DNA of 56,513 nucleotides from Duganella sp. Root1480D1 (GCF_001427305.1 NZ_LMFZ01000015.1:1-56513); one strand, 5' to 3'. Numbered from the stretch's first letter, positions 1 to 8,949 are shown. The notes: generated from the letters alone by a model not told the origin. A program made the numbers and translations.

Positions 1-74
1 GCTGCCGTTCGACTTGCATGTGTAAAGCATGCCGCCAGCGTTCAATCTGAGCCAGGATCAAACTCTTCAGTTCA
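1..74 (-). rRNA. 16S ribosomal RNA, 5' end only
   Basis: The minus strand here reads as the start of a bacterial 16S rRNA: the AGAGTTTGATCCTGGCTCAG sequence used as the universal 27F primer site is present, followed by the usual AACGCTGGCGGCATG stretch. The mature 5' end is placed near position 74, at TGAACTGAAGAG, by analogy with other Burkholderiales 16S genes. Only about 74 bases are inside the window and the rest of the operon lies to the left. Confidence 0.96.
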
Positions 75-464
75 ATCTCTGTTTTTCCGATATTGCTATC
101 GGAGGTCACTCACTCAAAATACTGACGAAATCTCATAAGAGATTTACGTTTAATTTTGTGCGAGCGTTACAACTAATATTTTGAGCTTCGAGCCCGAAGG
201 CTCGTGGCAATATCGTCAAACGCCCACACTTATCGACTGTTGATTTTTAAAGATCGCTGCCTTGTTTATTCGACGAAGCGTTGTGTTCGTCAGCAGCAGA
301 GAAGCGAGATTATGCGGTACAGCGTGCAACTCGTCAACCCCTTTCGACGAAGCGTTGTGTTCGTCAGCAGCAGAGAAGCGAGATTATGCGGTACAGCGTG
401 CAACTCGTCAACCCCTTCTTTTTTCTCGTTTCGCTCTGCTGTTTTGTCAGCACTGCGTTGCGAG
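75..464 (-). other. Leader of the rRNA operon (no gene)
   Basis: This stretch lies between the predicted rRNA promoter and the 16S 5' end. On the minus strand it contains GATCTTTAAAAATC (around 244-257), a boxA-like sequence often seen before Burkholderiales 16S genes and associated with Nus-dependent antitermination. It also holds a 74-bp tandem duplication. Short open frames across the repeats (204-506, 281-478) are fortuitous: they follow the repeat and have no ribosome binding site. Confidence 0.7.
269..417. repeat. 74-bp perfect tandem direct repeat
   Basis: Positions 269-342 and 343-416 are identical, both beginning TTCGACGAAGCG. Identity stops at 418 on the right (T against C) and at 268 on the left. 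The duplication lies in the rRNA leader, between the promoter and the boxA-like site, so transcripts would carry the segment twice. Confidence 0.95.
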
Positions 465-500
465 GGACAGAACTATAGCCGACCGTCGGCGGTCACGCAA
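465..500 (-). promoter_or_regulatory. rRNA operon promoter
   Basis: On the minus strand a -35 TTGCGT (495-500), a 17-bp spacer and a -10 TATAGT (472-477) face the 16S gene about 400 bp away. Transcription would begin near 465. Spacing is ideal for a sigma-70 promoter. A GC-rich stretch, CCGCCGACGGTCGG, fills the spacer. Confidence 0.7.
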
Positions 501-544
501 GGGTAAAATGCATGGTTTCGTAATACCGTATTACCGCTTCCGCC

Positions 545-658
545 ATGACGATCCTGCTTTCCACCCTCAACGCCCGCTACACCCACGCTTCGCTGGGGCT
601 GCGCTACCTGCTCGCCAATATGTGAGAGCTGCAGGCGCAGACGCGCATCCAGGAATTC
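545..658 (+). other. 5' part of the radical SAM gene, ahead of an in-frame TGA
   Basis: From ATG 545 the frame encodes MTILLSTLNARYTHASLG and continues in register with the downstream gene. This matches the usual N-terminus of B12-binding radical SAM proteins of this group. Codon 27 (623-625) is TGA where a GGA glycine codon would be expected. The frame then runs on unbroken to 2023. The segment is the first strand-helix unit of the cobalamin-binding domain, now separated by a stop. Confidence 0.7.
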
Positions 659-2023
659 GTGATCGGCGCGAAGACGACCGAGATGGTGGAACGCATCCTG
701 TCGGCACAACCGAAGATCGTTGGTTTCGGTGTCTATATATGGAACGTCGAAGAGACCTGCCGCCTGGTGGCGACGCTGAAGCGGGTTGCGCCGCACCTCG
801 TCATCGTTCTGGGTGGACCGGAAGTCTCTTACGAAACCGGTGAGCAGGAGATCGCGCGCCTGGCCGATTACGTTGTGACCGGCTGGGGCGACGTCACCTT
901 CCCTAAGCTGTGCAGCGAGATCCTGAACGGCCCGAAGCCATTGATGAAGGTCCATGCTGGCGTGCAGCCGCCGATGGCGGAGATCAAGCTGCCTTACTCG
1001 ATCTACTCGGATGAAGACATCGCGCACCGCACCTTATATGTAGAGGCGTCGCGCGGCTGCCCGTTCAAGTGCGAATTCTGCTTGTCCTCGCTGGACAAGA
1101 CCGCGTGGCCATTCAATATCGATGCCTTCCTGGCGGAGATGGAGGCGCTGCACGCCCGCGGCGCGCGCACCTTCAAATTCGTGGACCGCACCTTCAACCT
1201 GAACATCAAGACCAGCCTGAAGATCATGCAGTTCTTCCTGGATAAGCTGGCCGCGGCGCCGGATGACCCGGTGTACGCCCACTTCGAACTGGTGCCGGAC
1301 CACTTGCCGGACGCGCTCAAGGAGGGCATCGCGAAATTCCCGCCAGGGACGCTGCAGTTCGAAATCGGCATCCAGAGCTTTAACCCTGTGGTGCAGGCGA
1401 ACATCTCGCGCAAGCAGGATAACGCCAAGGCTGCGGACAATATCCGCTGGCTTTGCGAGCATTCGGACGTGCATATGCACGTTGACCTCATTGCGGGCCT
1501 GCCTGGCGAAACCGTCGAAAGCTTTGCCGAGGGCTTCGACAAGCTATGGGCGCTCGGCCCGCACGAGATCCAGTTCGGCATCCTGAAGCGGCTGCGCGGC
1601 ACACCGATCATCCGCCATACGCAGGAATTCGGAATGGTGTACGACCCATACCCCCCATATACGATTCTGGCGAACCGGGATATTGACTTTTCGACCATGC
1701 AGCGCCTGGTGCGGTTCGCGCGCTATTGGGACCTGGTGGCGAATTCGGGGCGTTTCACGCATACCGTGCCGGTATTACTGGGCGAATCCCCGTTTAAATC
1801 GTTTATGGCGTTTTCCGATTGGCTTTATGCCAACACCGACGCGACCCACAGGATTGCGCTGGATCGACTTGCGGTCATGGTTGGACGTTGGCTTGCGGTT
1901 GCCGGCATGGACGCCGCAGCAGCTGCCGAGCTGCTGGCAAAGGACGGCCACGGTGTGAAACAGAAGGTAGCGGCGCCAGCGAGTGCCGCACCGGCACGGC
2001 AGGTGCGGCACCTGGCCGCCTGA
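659..2023 (+). CDS. B12-binding domain radical SAM protein, 5' end cut by a stop codon
   Basis: The protein has a cobalamin-binding N-terminal domain (VGFGVYIWNVEE, VLGGPEVSYE) followed by a radical SAM barrel with the CxxxCxxC cluster motif at C134, C138 and C141 counted from GTG 659. Such proteins use a 4Fe-4S cluster, SAM and cobalamin for radical methylation or rearrangement. The substrate of this one cannot be read from sequence. The natural start is probably ATG 545, but TGA at 623-625 interrupts it. Translation could restart at GTG 659, which has AGGA four bases upstream, and would give a 454-residue protein lacking the first part of the B12 domain. It may be a recent pseudogene, a restarting gene or a base-call error. 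Confidence 0.75.
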   Translation: MIGAKTTEMVERILSAQPKIVGFGVYIWNVEETCRLVATLKRVAPHLVIVLGGPEVSYETGEQEIARLADYVVTGWGDVTFPKLCSEILNGPKPLMKVHAGVQPPMAEIKLPYSIYSDEDIAHRTLYVEASRGCPFKCEFCLSSLDKTAWPFNIDAFLAEMEALHARGARTFKFVDRTFNLNIKTSLKIMQFFLDKLAAAPDDPVYAHFELVPDHLPDALKEGIAKFPPGTLQFEIGIQSFNPVVQANISRKQDNAKAADNIRWLCEHSDVHMHVDLIAGLPGETVESFAEGFDKLWALGPHEIQFGILKRLRGTPIIRHTQEFGMVYDPYPPYTILANRDIDFSTMQRLVRFARYWDLVANSGRFTHTVPVLLGESPFKSFMAFSDWLYANTDATHRIALDRLAVMVGRWLAVAGMDAAAAAELLAKDGHGVKQKVAAPASAAPARQVRHLAA

Positions 2024-2069
2024 CCCGCGCTGAGTGGCGCTACAGGCGAAACTCTTTTACACTGGTGGC

Positions 2070-3191
2070 ATGCCTATTGCTCAAGAGCCAACGTTATCCA
2101 TCAGCCCAGACGGGCGCACCGTTTCAGCCGGGGGGACCTGGCAAGTCAGTGCACTCGCCAGCAAGCGGGTAATGAAGGCTATCGACGGTTGCCTGAAGCA
2201 TGTAAAAGATACCCACGCGATCGAATGGGATCTGAGCGGCGTCGAAATGCTGGACCACGTTGGCGCTCAATTGTTGTGGAGCGCGTGGGACTACAAGCGC
2301 CCGGCCAAGCTGAAACTGGTCAACGGCCAGGAGGAAATCTTCAAGCGCATCGAGGCTGCCGGCAAGCTGGAAATGCCGCGCGCGCGCAAGGAGCGTTTCG
2401 GCTGGGTGACGACGCTGGGCTTCGGCATCCTGCACTTCCTCGAACATATGCGGGGCTTCGTGCAGTTGATTGGCTCGGTAGTGCAGGATGTGGGGCTCTT
2501 TGCCACTCGTCCGCGGCGCGGGCCATGGCGCGAAATTTCGGCGAATATTTTCCATGCCGGGTTCCAGGCGCTGGGCATCACCGCGCTGGTGGGCTTCCTG
2601 ATTGGCGTGGTGCTGTCTTACCTGTCGGCGCAGCAGCTTCGCAATTTTGGCGGCGACATTTACCTGGTCAACCTGCTCGGCATGTCGATCGTGCGCGAAC
2701 TGGGACCTTTGATGGCGGCGATCCTGGTGGCAGGACGTTCGGGGTCGGCAATCACGGCGCAGCTGGGCGTGATGCGGGTGACGGAAGAACTGGATGCGAT
2801 GCTGGTAATGGGCATCTCGCACGGCTACCGCCTGATCATGCCAAAAGTGATCGCGCTGGCGATCTCCATGCCGCTGCTGGTGATCTGGACCGACGCGGCA
2901 GCGCTGATCGGCGGCATGATCGCGGCGAAAGTGGAATTGAACCTGTCAATCCGCTACTTCATCATGAAGCTGCCGCAAGTGGTACCGCTGGCGAACTATT
3001 ACATTGGCCTGTTCAAGGGCGCGGTGTTCGGCATGCTGATTGCGATGGTGTCCTGCCACTTTGGCCTGCGCATCGAACCGAATACGGAAAGCCTGGGCCG
3101 CGGCACCACGACCTCGGTGGTGACGGCAATTACCGTGGTGATTCTGGCGAACGCTGTATTTGCCATCGTGTTCAATGGAGTGGGTTACTGA
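2070..3191 (+). CDS. MlaE-type lipid ABC transporter permease with N-terminal STAS domain
   Basis: This is the inner-membrane permease of a Mla-type phospholipid ABC transporter. Residues 1-110 look like a STAS domain (WDLSGVEMLDHVGAQLLWSA), which in the classic Mla system is the separate protein MlaB. The rest is the MlaE/YrbE permease with several membrane segments and the conserved RELGPLMAAILVAGRSGSA region. The 373-residue length fits a STAS-MlaE fusion. ATG 2070 is preferred to the in-frame GTG 2034. The stop overlaps the next start by one base (TGATG), so expression is coupled to the ATPase. Confidence 0.9.
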   Translation: MPIAQEPTLSISPDGRTVSAGGTWQVSALASKRVMKAIDGCLKHVKDTHAIEWDLSGVEMLDHVGAQLLWSAWDYKRPAKLKLVNGQEEIFKRIEAAGKLEMPRARKERFGWVTTLGFGILHFLEHMRGFVQLIGSVVQDVGLFATRPRRGPWREISANIFHAGFQALGITALVGFLIGVVLSYLSAQQLRNFGGDIYLVNLLGMSIVRELGPLMAAILVAGRSGSAITAQLGVMRVTEELDAMLVMGISHGYRLIMPKVIALAISMPLLVIWTDAAALIGGMIAAKVELNLSIRYFIMKLPQVVPLANYYIGLFKGAVFGMLIAMVSCHFGLRIEPNTESLGRGTTTSVVTAITVVILANAVFAIVFNGVGY

Positions 3192-4030
3192 TGAATGACC
3201 TGCCAGAGCAAACGGACGAAAGCTGCGGCTGCCCCGAAAGCGAGAGCAAGCTGACGCTGGACGGCAGTGTGCCGGCGGTGGAAATCACCAACCTGCAAAC
3301 CAAATTCGGCCGCACGGTGATCCACAATGACCTGAACCTGACCATCAACAACGGCGAAATCCTGTCGATCGTGGGCGGTTCCGGCACTGGCAAGACGGTG
3401 CTGCTGCGGCAGATGCTGGGCCTGGAGCGTCCGACCAAAGGCTGCGTGCGCGTCTTCGGCGAAGACATCACCGTTGCTTCGCAAGGCCACCTGCAGGAAT
3501 TGCGCAACCACTGGGGCATGCTGTTCCAGCAAGGCGCGCTGTATTCGGCGCTGACCGTGTTTGAGAACGTAGCGCAGCCGATGCAGGAACTGGGAACCCT
3601 GCCCGCCCACCTGATCCGCGATGCTGTGCTGCTGAAAATGAATATGGTGGGCCTGGGCCCGGAGCATGCGAACAAGATGCCGAGCGACCTGTCGGGCGGC
3701 ATGATCAAGCGCGTGGCGCTGGCACGGGCCTTGGCGCTGGAACCGAAGCTGCTGTTCCTGGACGAGCCGACCGCCGGCCTGGACCCGGACCTGTCGGAAA
3801 GTTTCGTATCGCTGATCAAGTCCCTGCACCGCGAGCTGGGCCTGACCGTGGTGATGGTGACGCACGACCTGGATACGTTGTTCGCCCTGTCCACGCGCAT
3901 TGCGGTACTGGCGGAAAAACATGTGTTGGCGATCGGGCCGACCCGCGAGGTGATCAAGGCCGATCACCCGTTTATCAAGGAATTCTTCCTGGGCGACCGC
4001 GGCAAGCGCGCGCTGGAGGCCCTGGAATAA
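3191..4030 (+). CDS. MlaF-type lipid ABC transporter ATP-binding protein
   Basis: This 279-residue ATPase powers the lipid transporter from the cytoplasmic side. It shows the ABC signature set: Walker A GGSGTGKT, Q-loop in MLFQQGALY, ABC signature LSGGM, Walker B LLFLDEPTAGLDP and the H-loop VTHDLDTL. ATG 3191 overlaps the permease stop. The N-terminal 30 residues (ESCGCPESES) are an extension before the ABC domain. The MCE gene follows 10 bp after the stop. Confidence 0.93.
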   Translation: MNDLPEQTDESCGCPESESKLTLDGSVPAVEITNLQTKFGRTVIHNDLNLTINNGEILSIVGGSGTGKTVLLRQMLGLERPTKGCVRVFGEDITVASQGHLQELRNHWGMLFQQGALYSALTVFENVAQPMQELGTLPAHLIRDAVLLKMNMVGLGPEHANKMPSDLSGGMIKRVALARALALEPKLLFLDEPTAGLDPDLSESFVSLIKSLHRELGLTVVMVTHDLDTLFALSTRIAVLAEKHVLAIGPTREVIKADHPFIKEFFLGDRGKRALEALE

Positions 4031-4040
4031 GGAGCAAGGC

Positions 4041-4979
4041 ATGGAAAACAGATCACACGCTTTGATGACCGGCATCTTCACGATCACGCTGCTGATCGCG
4101 GCGATCGTGTTCGGCATCTGGTTCAACCGCGACCGGGTGAAGTATGACCCCTTCCTGATTGCGACCACGCAGTCGGTGCCCGGGCTGAACCCGCAGGCTG
4201 CGGTGCGCTATCGCGGGCTGGAAGTCGGCAAGGTGGACGATATCGATTTCGATCCGAAGCTGGCCGGCCAGATCCTGATCCACCTGAGCATTGACCCGGC
4301 TACGCCGATCACCAAGACCACCTATGCAACGCTGGGTTACCAGGGCGTGACCGGCATCGCCTACATCCAGTTGGACGACGAATCCGTCGGTTCGCCTGCG
4401 CTGGAGACCACCAAGCAGAATCCAAGCCGCATCCCGCTGCAACCGGGCCTGTTCGACCAACTGGAGAAGCGCGGCACGGCGATCCTGGAAAAGGCCGAGG
4501 AAGTCACCAAGAAGCTGGATACCCTGCTCAGTCCCGCCAACCAGAAGGCGATGCTGGGCGCTTTCAGCGACGTGAGCGAGGCAGCCCAGTCATACAAGGA
4601 CCTGGCGGCCAAACTGGACCCGGCCGTGCAGAAGATCCCGGCGCTGGTCGAGCACGGCGACCGCGCCCTGCAATCGGTGGACACGCTGGCCAGTGAAACG
4701 AACAAGGTGGTACGCACCCTGCAGGGGCCGAATGGCGCCGTACAACGCATTACCGCCTCCGTCGATCGCGCCACCACGTCCGTCGAGGCGGTGGCCAGCG
4801 GCGTTGAGCTGGAAACCCTGCCTGGCGTGACCGGGCTGGCGGATGAAACCAAGTCTTCCATGCGCGCCATTCGTCGCACCATGAATAATATTAGCGATCG
4901 TCCGTCGAGCATCCTGTTCGGCGCGCCCGGGACGCCACCGGGGCCGGGTGAACCGGGCTTTGACCCTTCTGGCAAATAA
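4041..4979 (+). CDS. MlaD/MCE family lipid-binding protein
   Basis: The protein has one N-terminal membrane anchor (TGIFTITLLIAAIVFGIWF), an MCE domain (QSVPGLNPQAAVRYRGLEVGKVDDI) and a long alpha-helical tail ending in a proline/glycine-rich segment. MCE proteins sit on the permease in the periplasm as a ring or tube that passes lipids between the membranes. The 312-residue length and long tail resemble the extended MlaD-like proteins paired with an auxiliary lipoprotein rather than E. coli MlaD. AAGGAG lies just before ATG 4041. Confidence 0.9.
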   Translation: MENRSHALMTGIFTITLLIAAIVFGIWFNRDRVKYDPFLIATTQSVPGLNPQAAVRYRGLEVGKVDDIDFDPKLAGQILIHLSIDPATPITKTTYATLGYQGVTGIAYIQLDDESVGSPALETTKQNPSRIPLQPGLFDQLEKRGTAILEKAEEVTKKLDTLLSPANQKAMLGAFSDVSEAAQSYKDLAAKLDPAVQKIPALVEHGDRALQSVDTLASETNKVVRTLQGPNGAVQRITASVDRATTSVEAVASGVELETLPGVTGLADETKSSMRAIRRTMNNISDRPSSILFGAPGTPPGPGEPGFDPSGK

Positions 4980-4988
4980 GGACCAGCA

Positions 4989-5591
4989 ATGAAGAAGAAC
5001 ATTCTCCTGATCGCCGTTGTTGCTGCCGCCGCCGCGCTGGCGGGTTGCGCCAGCAAGGGGCCGCAGCCGACTTCCTACGACTTCGGCCCGATGGGTGCAC
5101 CGCTGCCGGCAGCCGGCCCGGCGGCAGGAACGCCGGCCCTGGTCGTGTCGGACGTGAGCGGCCCCGCCTCACTCGACACGCAACGCATGTTCTACCGCCT
5201 GATGTACGCCGACGCGCGCCAGTCGCGCCCTTACGCCTACAACAACTGGTCGGTGACGCCCTTGCAGCTCATGTCTCAGCGCCTGAAAGCCCGCATTGCC
5301 CAATCCGGCGTCAAAGTAGTGTCGACCAGCGACGCGGCAGGCGGCCTGCCGCTGCTGCGCCTTGAAGCCGACGAATTCTCGCAGAACTTCGATACCGCCA
5401 CGCAGAGCAGCGCCAGCATCACGCTGCGCGCCTCGCTGTTCCGCAACCACAAGCTGGTTGACCAGCGCACCTTCAGCCGCAGCGCGCGCGCACCGAGCGC
5501 CGACGCCGCAGGCGGCGCCAGTGCGCTGGCCGAAAGCACCGACGGCATCGCCGCCGACATCCTGGCCTGGCTGGCAACCATGCCGAGGTAA
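4989..5591 (+). CDS. ABC-type transport auxiliary lipoprotein
   Basis: The N-terminus is a lipoprotein signal (MKKNILLIAVV...LAGC, lipidated Cys20). The mature part resembles the PqiC/LptE-like auxiliary lipoproteins that accompany MCE systems: an LVVSDVSGPASLDTQRMFYR start, then a domain with R-L-K-A-R-I and LRLEADEFSQNF. It probably sits in the outer membrane and connects to the MCE protein, completing a four-gene lipid transport operon. It lies 9 bp after the MCE gene with AAGGA before its start. Confidence 0.85.
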   Translation: MKKNILLIAVVAAAAALAGCASKGPQPTSYDFGPMGAPLPAAGPAAGTPALVVSDVSGPASLDTQRMFYRLMYADARQSRPYAYNNWSVTPLQLMSQRLKARIAQSGVKVVSTSDAAGGLPLLRLEADEFSQNFDTATQSSASITLRASLFRNHKLVDQRTFSRSARAPSADAAGGASALAESTDGIAADILAWLATMPR

Positions 5592-5594
5592 ATC

Positions 5595-6785
5595 ATGAGC
5601 GAAGAAGCGCCCGCCCCAGCCCATGCGCCGCCTCCCGCCCCGGCTCCCAAGCCGCCGGTGCGTACCGGCTCACCGGTGGCGCGCGCGACCCTGCTCGCGT
5701 ACATGGTGCTGATCGTCTATGCGAGCTGGTTTCCCTTCTCGGGCTGGCAGAACCAGGGTCTGTCGCCGCTGATCTTCCTGGAGTGGACGTCGCTGCCGCG
5801 CTACTGGACGGGCTTCGACGCCAGCATCAACGTGATCGGCTATATCCCCTTCGGCATGCTGCTGGTATATGCCATGCGGCCCAAGATCACCGGCTTCTGG
5901 GCCTTCCTGCTGGCCAGCATCGCCGGCATGCTGGTGTCCGGCACGATGGAAGCGGTGCAGACTTACTTGCCGACGCGCGTTTCGTCCAACCTGGACTTCT
6001 ACACCAATTGCGCGGGTTCGATCATCGGCGCCTTCATCGGCGCGCTGACCGCTCGCAAGCTGATGGACACCAGCAATGCCTACAAGCTGCGCCAGCGCTG
6101 GTTCGCCCAGCACGCCAGCCAGGGCCTGGTGCTGGTGGCGCTGTGGCCGTTTACGCAGATCTACCCGCAAGGCTTCCTGTTCGGGCTGGGCCAGTTGCTG
6201 CCCATCCTGTCCGAGTGGCTGAGCGAATTGCTGGACATGGACATCGACCTGGCCGCCATGGTGCGGCCCGACGTCACGCTGACAGTGGAGCAATACTGGC
6301 TGTCCGAAACCATCGTTACCGCCTGCGGCATGGTGGGCGCGGCCCTGACCCTGCTGTGCATCCTGCGCAAGCCGGCGCCGCGCGCACCGCTGGTGGCCCT
6401 GCTGGTGGCGGCTGCCGTGCTGGTGAAATCCCTGTCGAGCGCACTGCAGCTTGGCCCTGATGCCGCCTTCGTGTGGATCACCCCGGGCGCCCAGGGCGGC
6501 TTCCTGATCGGCGTGATCATGCTGGGCGGCCTGATTTTCGCGCCGCAGGTGGCGCAACGCCGGCTGGCAGTAGCCACACTGCTGCTCTGCCTTTTGATCG
6601 TCAACACGACCCCGACCAATCCTTACTTCAGCGAAACGCTGCAGACCTGGGTGCGGGCCAAATTCCTTAACTTCTACGGCGCGGCCCAGTTCCTGTCGCT
6701 GGCGTGGCCATTGGCAGCCCTCTGGTACCTTTGCCTCCCATCGCACAAGCTGAACAAGGAAACCCGGGAAACCCCGGTAAAATAA
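5595..6785 (+). CDS. VanZ family membrane protein
   Basis: This 396-residue protein has a proline-rich cytoplasmic N-terminus, then a VanZ-like membrane domain (YASWFPFSGWQ, NVIGYIPFGMLLVYAMRP, ETVQ-like METVQTYLPTR pattern) and further hydrophobic helices to the C-terminus. The role of VanZ proteins outside teicoplanin resistance is not settled. It starts 3 bp after the lipoprotein gene and is probably cotranscribed with the lipid transport operon. Confidence 0.8.
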   Translation: MSEEAPAPAHAPPPAPAPKPPVRTGSPVARATLLAYMVLIVYASWFPFSGWQNQGLSPLIFLEWTSLPRYWTGFDASINVIGYIPFGMLLVYAMRPKITGFWAFLLASIAGMLVSGTMEAVQTYLPTRVSSNLDFYTNCAGSIIGAFIGALTARKLMDTSNAYKLRQRWFAQHASQGLVLVALWPFTQIYPQGFLFGLGQLLPILSEWLSELLDMDIDLAAMVRPDVTLTVEQYWLSETIVTACGMVGAALTLLCILRKPAPRAPLVALLVAAAVLVKSLSSALQLGPDAAFVWITPGAQGGFLIGVIMLGGLIFAPQVAQRRLAVATLLLCLLIVNTTPTNPYFSETLQTWVRAKFLNFYGAAQFLSLAWPLAALWYLCLPSHKLNKETRETPVK

Positions 6786-6812
6786 GCGCCTGCATGACAA
6801 AAGAGGCTTCAG

Positions 6813-7133
6813 ATGAGCGACAACCAATACTACAAGCATCACGTGTTCTTCTGTACGAACCATCGTGATGACGGCCGCGAAAGTTGCGGCCCGCGCGGCG
6901 CAGAAGCCGCCCAGAAGCACGCCAAGAAACGCTGCAAGGAATTGAACCTGAACGGCGAAGGCAAGGTGCGCATCAATTCCGCCGGTTGCCTGGACCGCTG
7001 CGAACACGGCCCGGTAGCCGTGGTTTACCCCGAAGGCACCTGGTACACCTACGTTGACACCGCCGACATCGACGAAATCGTCGACAGCCACCTGGTCAAC
7101 GGCAAAGAAGTAGAGCGCCTGAAAATCAAATGA
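6813..7133 (+). CDS. Thioredoxin-like [2Fe-2S] ferredoxin domain protein
   Basis: This 106-residue protein has the thioredoxin-like ferredoxin pattern: FFCTN at the start (Cys14), Cys25 in RESCGPRG, then SAGCLDRCEHGP with two further cysteines. Such proteins bind a 2Fe-2S cluster. The partner is unknown. AGAGG lies before ATG 6813. Its stop overlaps the start of the hydrolase gene (ATGA), so the two are coupled. Confidence 0.85.
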   Translation: MSDNQYYKHHVFFCTNHRDDGRESCGPRGAEAAQKHAKKRCKELNLNGEGKVRINSAGCLDRCEHGPVAVVYPEGTWYTYVDTADIDEIVDSHLVNGKEVERLKIK

Positions 7134-7765
7134 TGAACAAGTTTTCCGAGAAGTTTACGCTGCAGGGCGGCGCCGGCCTGATGGAGGGCCTGATCGACAT
7201 GCCGTCCGGTACCCCGAAAGGCATTGCCCTGGTGGCCCATCCGCACCCGCTGTATGGCGGCACCATGGAAAACAAGGTGGCACAGACCCTGGCGCGCACC
7301 TTTGTGACGCTCGGCTATGTGGCCGCACGCATCAACTTCCGCGGCGTCGGCGCATCCGAAGGCGTGCATGACCACGGCCACGGCGAAACCGACGACATGA
7401 TGATCCTGTACCAGCACATGGTGCAGCGCTACCCCGGCTTGCCGGTGTCGCTGTCGGGCTTCTCGTTCGGCACCTTCGTGCAGTCGCACCTGGCGCAACG
7501 CCTGGCCGAAGCCGGCACCCCGGCGGAACGCCTGGTGCTGGTCGGTACTGCCGCTGCCAAATGGCAGATCGCCAACGTACCGGCGGACACCATCCTGATC
7601 CACGGCGAAAACGATGAAACCATCCCGTTGATCGACGTGCTGGATTACGCACGCCCGCAGGACATTCCTGTGATCGTGATCCCCGGCGCCGACCATTTCT
7701 TCCACCGCAAGCTCGGTCACATCAAGAATTGGGTGATCGCCTTGTGGGGATCGAAAGCACAATAA
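7130..7765 (+). CDS. Alpha/beta hydrolase
   Basis: The 211-residue protein has an alpha/beta hydrolase fold with the nucleophile elbow GFSFG, the early AHPHPLYGGTMENKV segment and RINFRGVGASEG that mark a compact family of bacterial serine hydrolases of unknown substrate. The acid (HGENDE) and the histidine (GADHFFH) of the triad are visible in order. The start overlaps the preceding stop (ATGATG). ATG 7133 is an equally possible start. Confidence 0.85.
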   Translation: MMNKFSEKFTLQGGAGLMEGLIDMPSGTPKGIALVAHPHPLYGGTMENKVAQTLARTFVTLGYVAARINFRGVGASEGVHDHGHGETDDMMILYQHMVQRYPGLPVSLSGFSFGTFVQSHLAQRLAEAGTPAERLVLVGTAAAKWQIANVPADTILIHGENDETIPLIDVLDYARPQDIPVIVIPGADHFFHRKLGHIKNWVIALWGSKAQ

Positions 7766-7803
7766 TTTCCCCCGCAACCCCCTAATAGTAAGAACAAGCA
7801 CCA

Positions 7804-8949
7804 ATGAAAAAGATCATCGCTGCACTGGCAACCAGTGTGCTGCTCATGACTTCCGCGGTGGCGCAAACGCTGCCGCCGCCGACCATCGCCGCCAAGTCCT
7901 GGCTGCTGCTGGATTCCTCCAGCGGCCAGGTGATTGCCGCCCAGGACCCTGATTCGCGCGTGGAACCGGCTTCCCTGACCAAGATCATGACCGCCTACCT
8001 GACCTTCCAGGCGATCAAGGACAAGAAGCTGACCCTGGACCAGAAGGTGAACGTATCGGTCAAGGCATGGAAAGTGGATTCCAGCTCGTCGAAGATGTTC
8101 ATCGACCCGGCCACTCCTGTTTCGATCAACGACCTGCTGTACGGCCTGATGGTCCAATCCGGCAATGACGCCGCCGTGGCACTGGCGGAAGCGGTGGCCG
8201 GCGACGAGTCGACCTTCGTCACCCTGATGAACCGTGAAGCGCAGCGCATGGGTATGGCCAATTCCCACTTCGCCAACGCGCACGGCCTGCCTTCGCCGGA
8301 GAACTACACCACCGCACGCGACCTGTCCGTGCTGGCGCGCCATGTGATCCAGGACTACCCTGAGTTCTACAAGATCGATTCGGTGAAGAGCTTCACCTAC
8401 AACAAGATCACACAGCAGAACCGCAACCGCCTGCTGTGGCTCGACCCGACCGTGGACGGCATGAAAACCGGCCACACCGAGTCCGCCGGCTACTGCATGG
8501 TGGCTTCGGCCAAGCGCCCGGCCGGCAACCTGGAACGCCGCCTGATCTCGGTGGTGATGGGCACCAATTCCGACGGTACCCGTACCGCGGAAAGCCAGAA
8601 GCTGCTGAACTGGGGCTTCCAGAACTTCGACACCGTGAAGCTGTACTCCAAGGGCCAGGCTGTCTACACCCCGGAAATCTGGAAAGGCTCGCAGGCCACC
8701 ATGAAAATCGGCTTCACCAACGACGTGCTGGTGACCGTGCCGAAAGGCGTGGCCGCCAAGATGAAGCCTGTGCTGGAGCGCAAGGACCCGCTGGTAGCGC
8801 CTATCGCGGCCAATACCCGCGTTGGCACCCTGAAGATGATGGTGGATGGCAAACCGCTGCTGGAACTGCCGGTGGTGGCGCTGGAAACCGTTGACCAGGC
8901 TTCAATCTTCGGCCGCGCCTGGGATTCCGTGCGCCTGTGGATGAAGTAA
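7804..8949 (+). CDS. dacC: D-alanyl-D-alanine carboxypeptidase (PBP5/6 type)
   Basis: A signal peptide (MKKIIAALATSVLLMTSAVAQ) is followed by a class C penicillin-binding domain with S57-x-x-K60 (SLTK), S119-G-N and K221-T-G. These are the three active-site motifs of D,D-carboxypeptidases that trim the terminal D-Ala of peptidoglycan stems. The C-terminal domain (KIGFTNDVLVTVPKG...) is the beta-rich PBP5 domain, and the last residues (SIFGRAWDSVRLWMK) look like an amphipathic membrane anchor. The symbol is the usual annotation for this family in related genomes; dacA would be equally defensible. The stop overlaps the next start (TAATG). Confidence 0.88.
   Translation: MKKIIAALATSVLLMTSAVAQTLPPPTIAAKSWLLLDSSSGQVIAAQDPDSRVEPASLTKIMTAYLTFQAIKDKKLTLDQKVNVSVKAWKVDSSSSKMFIDPATPVSINDLLYGLMVQSGNDAAVALAEAVAGDESTFVTLMNREAQRMGMANSHFANAHGLPSPENYTTARDLSVLARHVIQDYPEFYKIDSVKSFTYNKITQQNRNRLLWLDPTVDGMKTGHTESAGYCMVASAKRPAGNLERRLISVVMGTNSDGTRTAESQKLLNWGFQNFDTVKLYSKGQAVYTPEIWKGSQATMKIGFTNDVLVTVPKGVAAKMKPVLERKDPLVAPIAANTRVGTLKMMVDGKPLLELPVVALETVDQASIFGRAWDSVRLWMK

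Noticed and set aside
269..417. Direct repeats as a CRISPR array
   Set aside because: The 74-bp units are joined without spacers and lie in an rRNA leader.
623..625. TGA read as selenocysteine in the radical SAM gene
   Set aside because: The expected residue is glycine, not cysteine, and I see no SECIS-like hairpin directly after it.
5670..7091. 473-codon minus-strand frame opposite the VanZ and ferredoxin genes
   Set aside because: Shadow of two well-supported plus-strand genes. Composition is that of an antisense frame.
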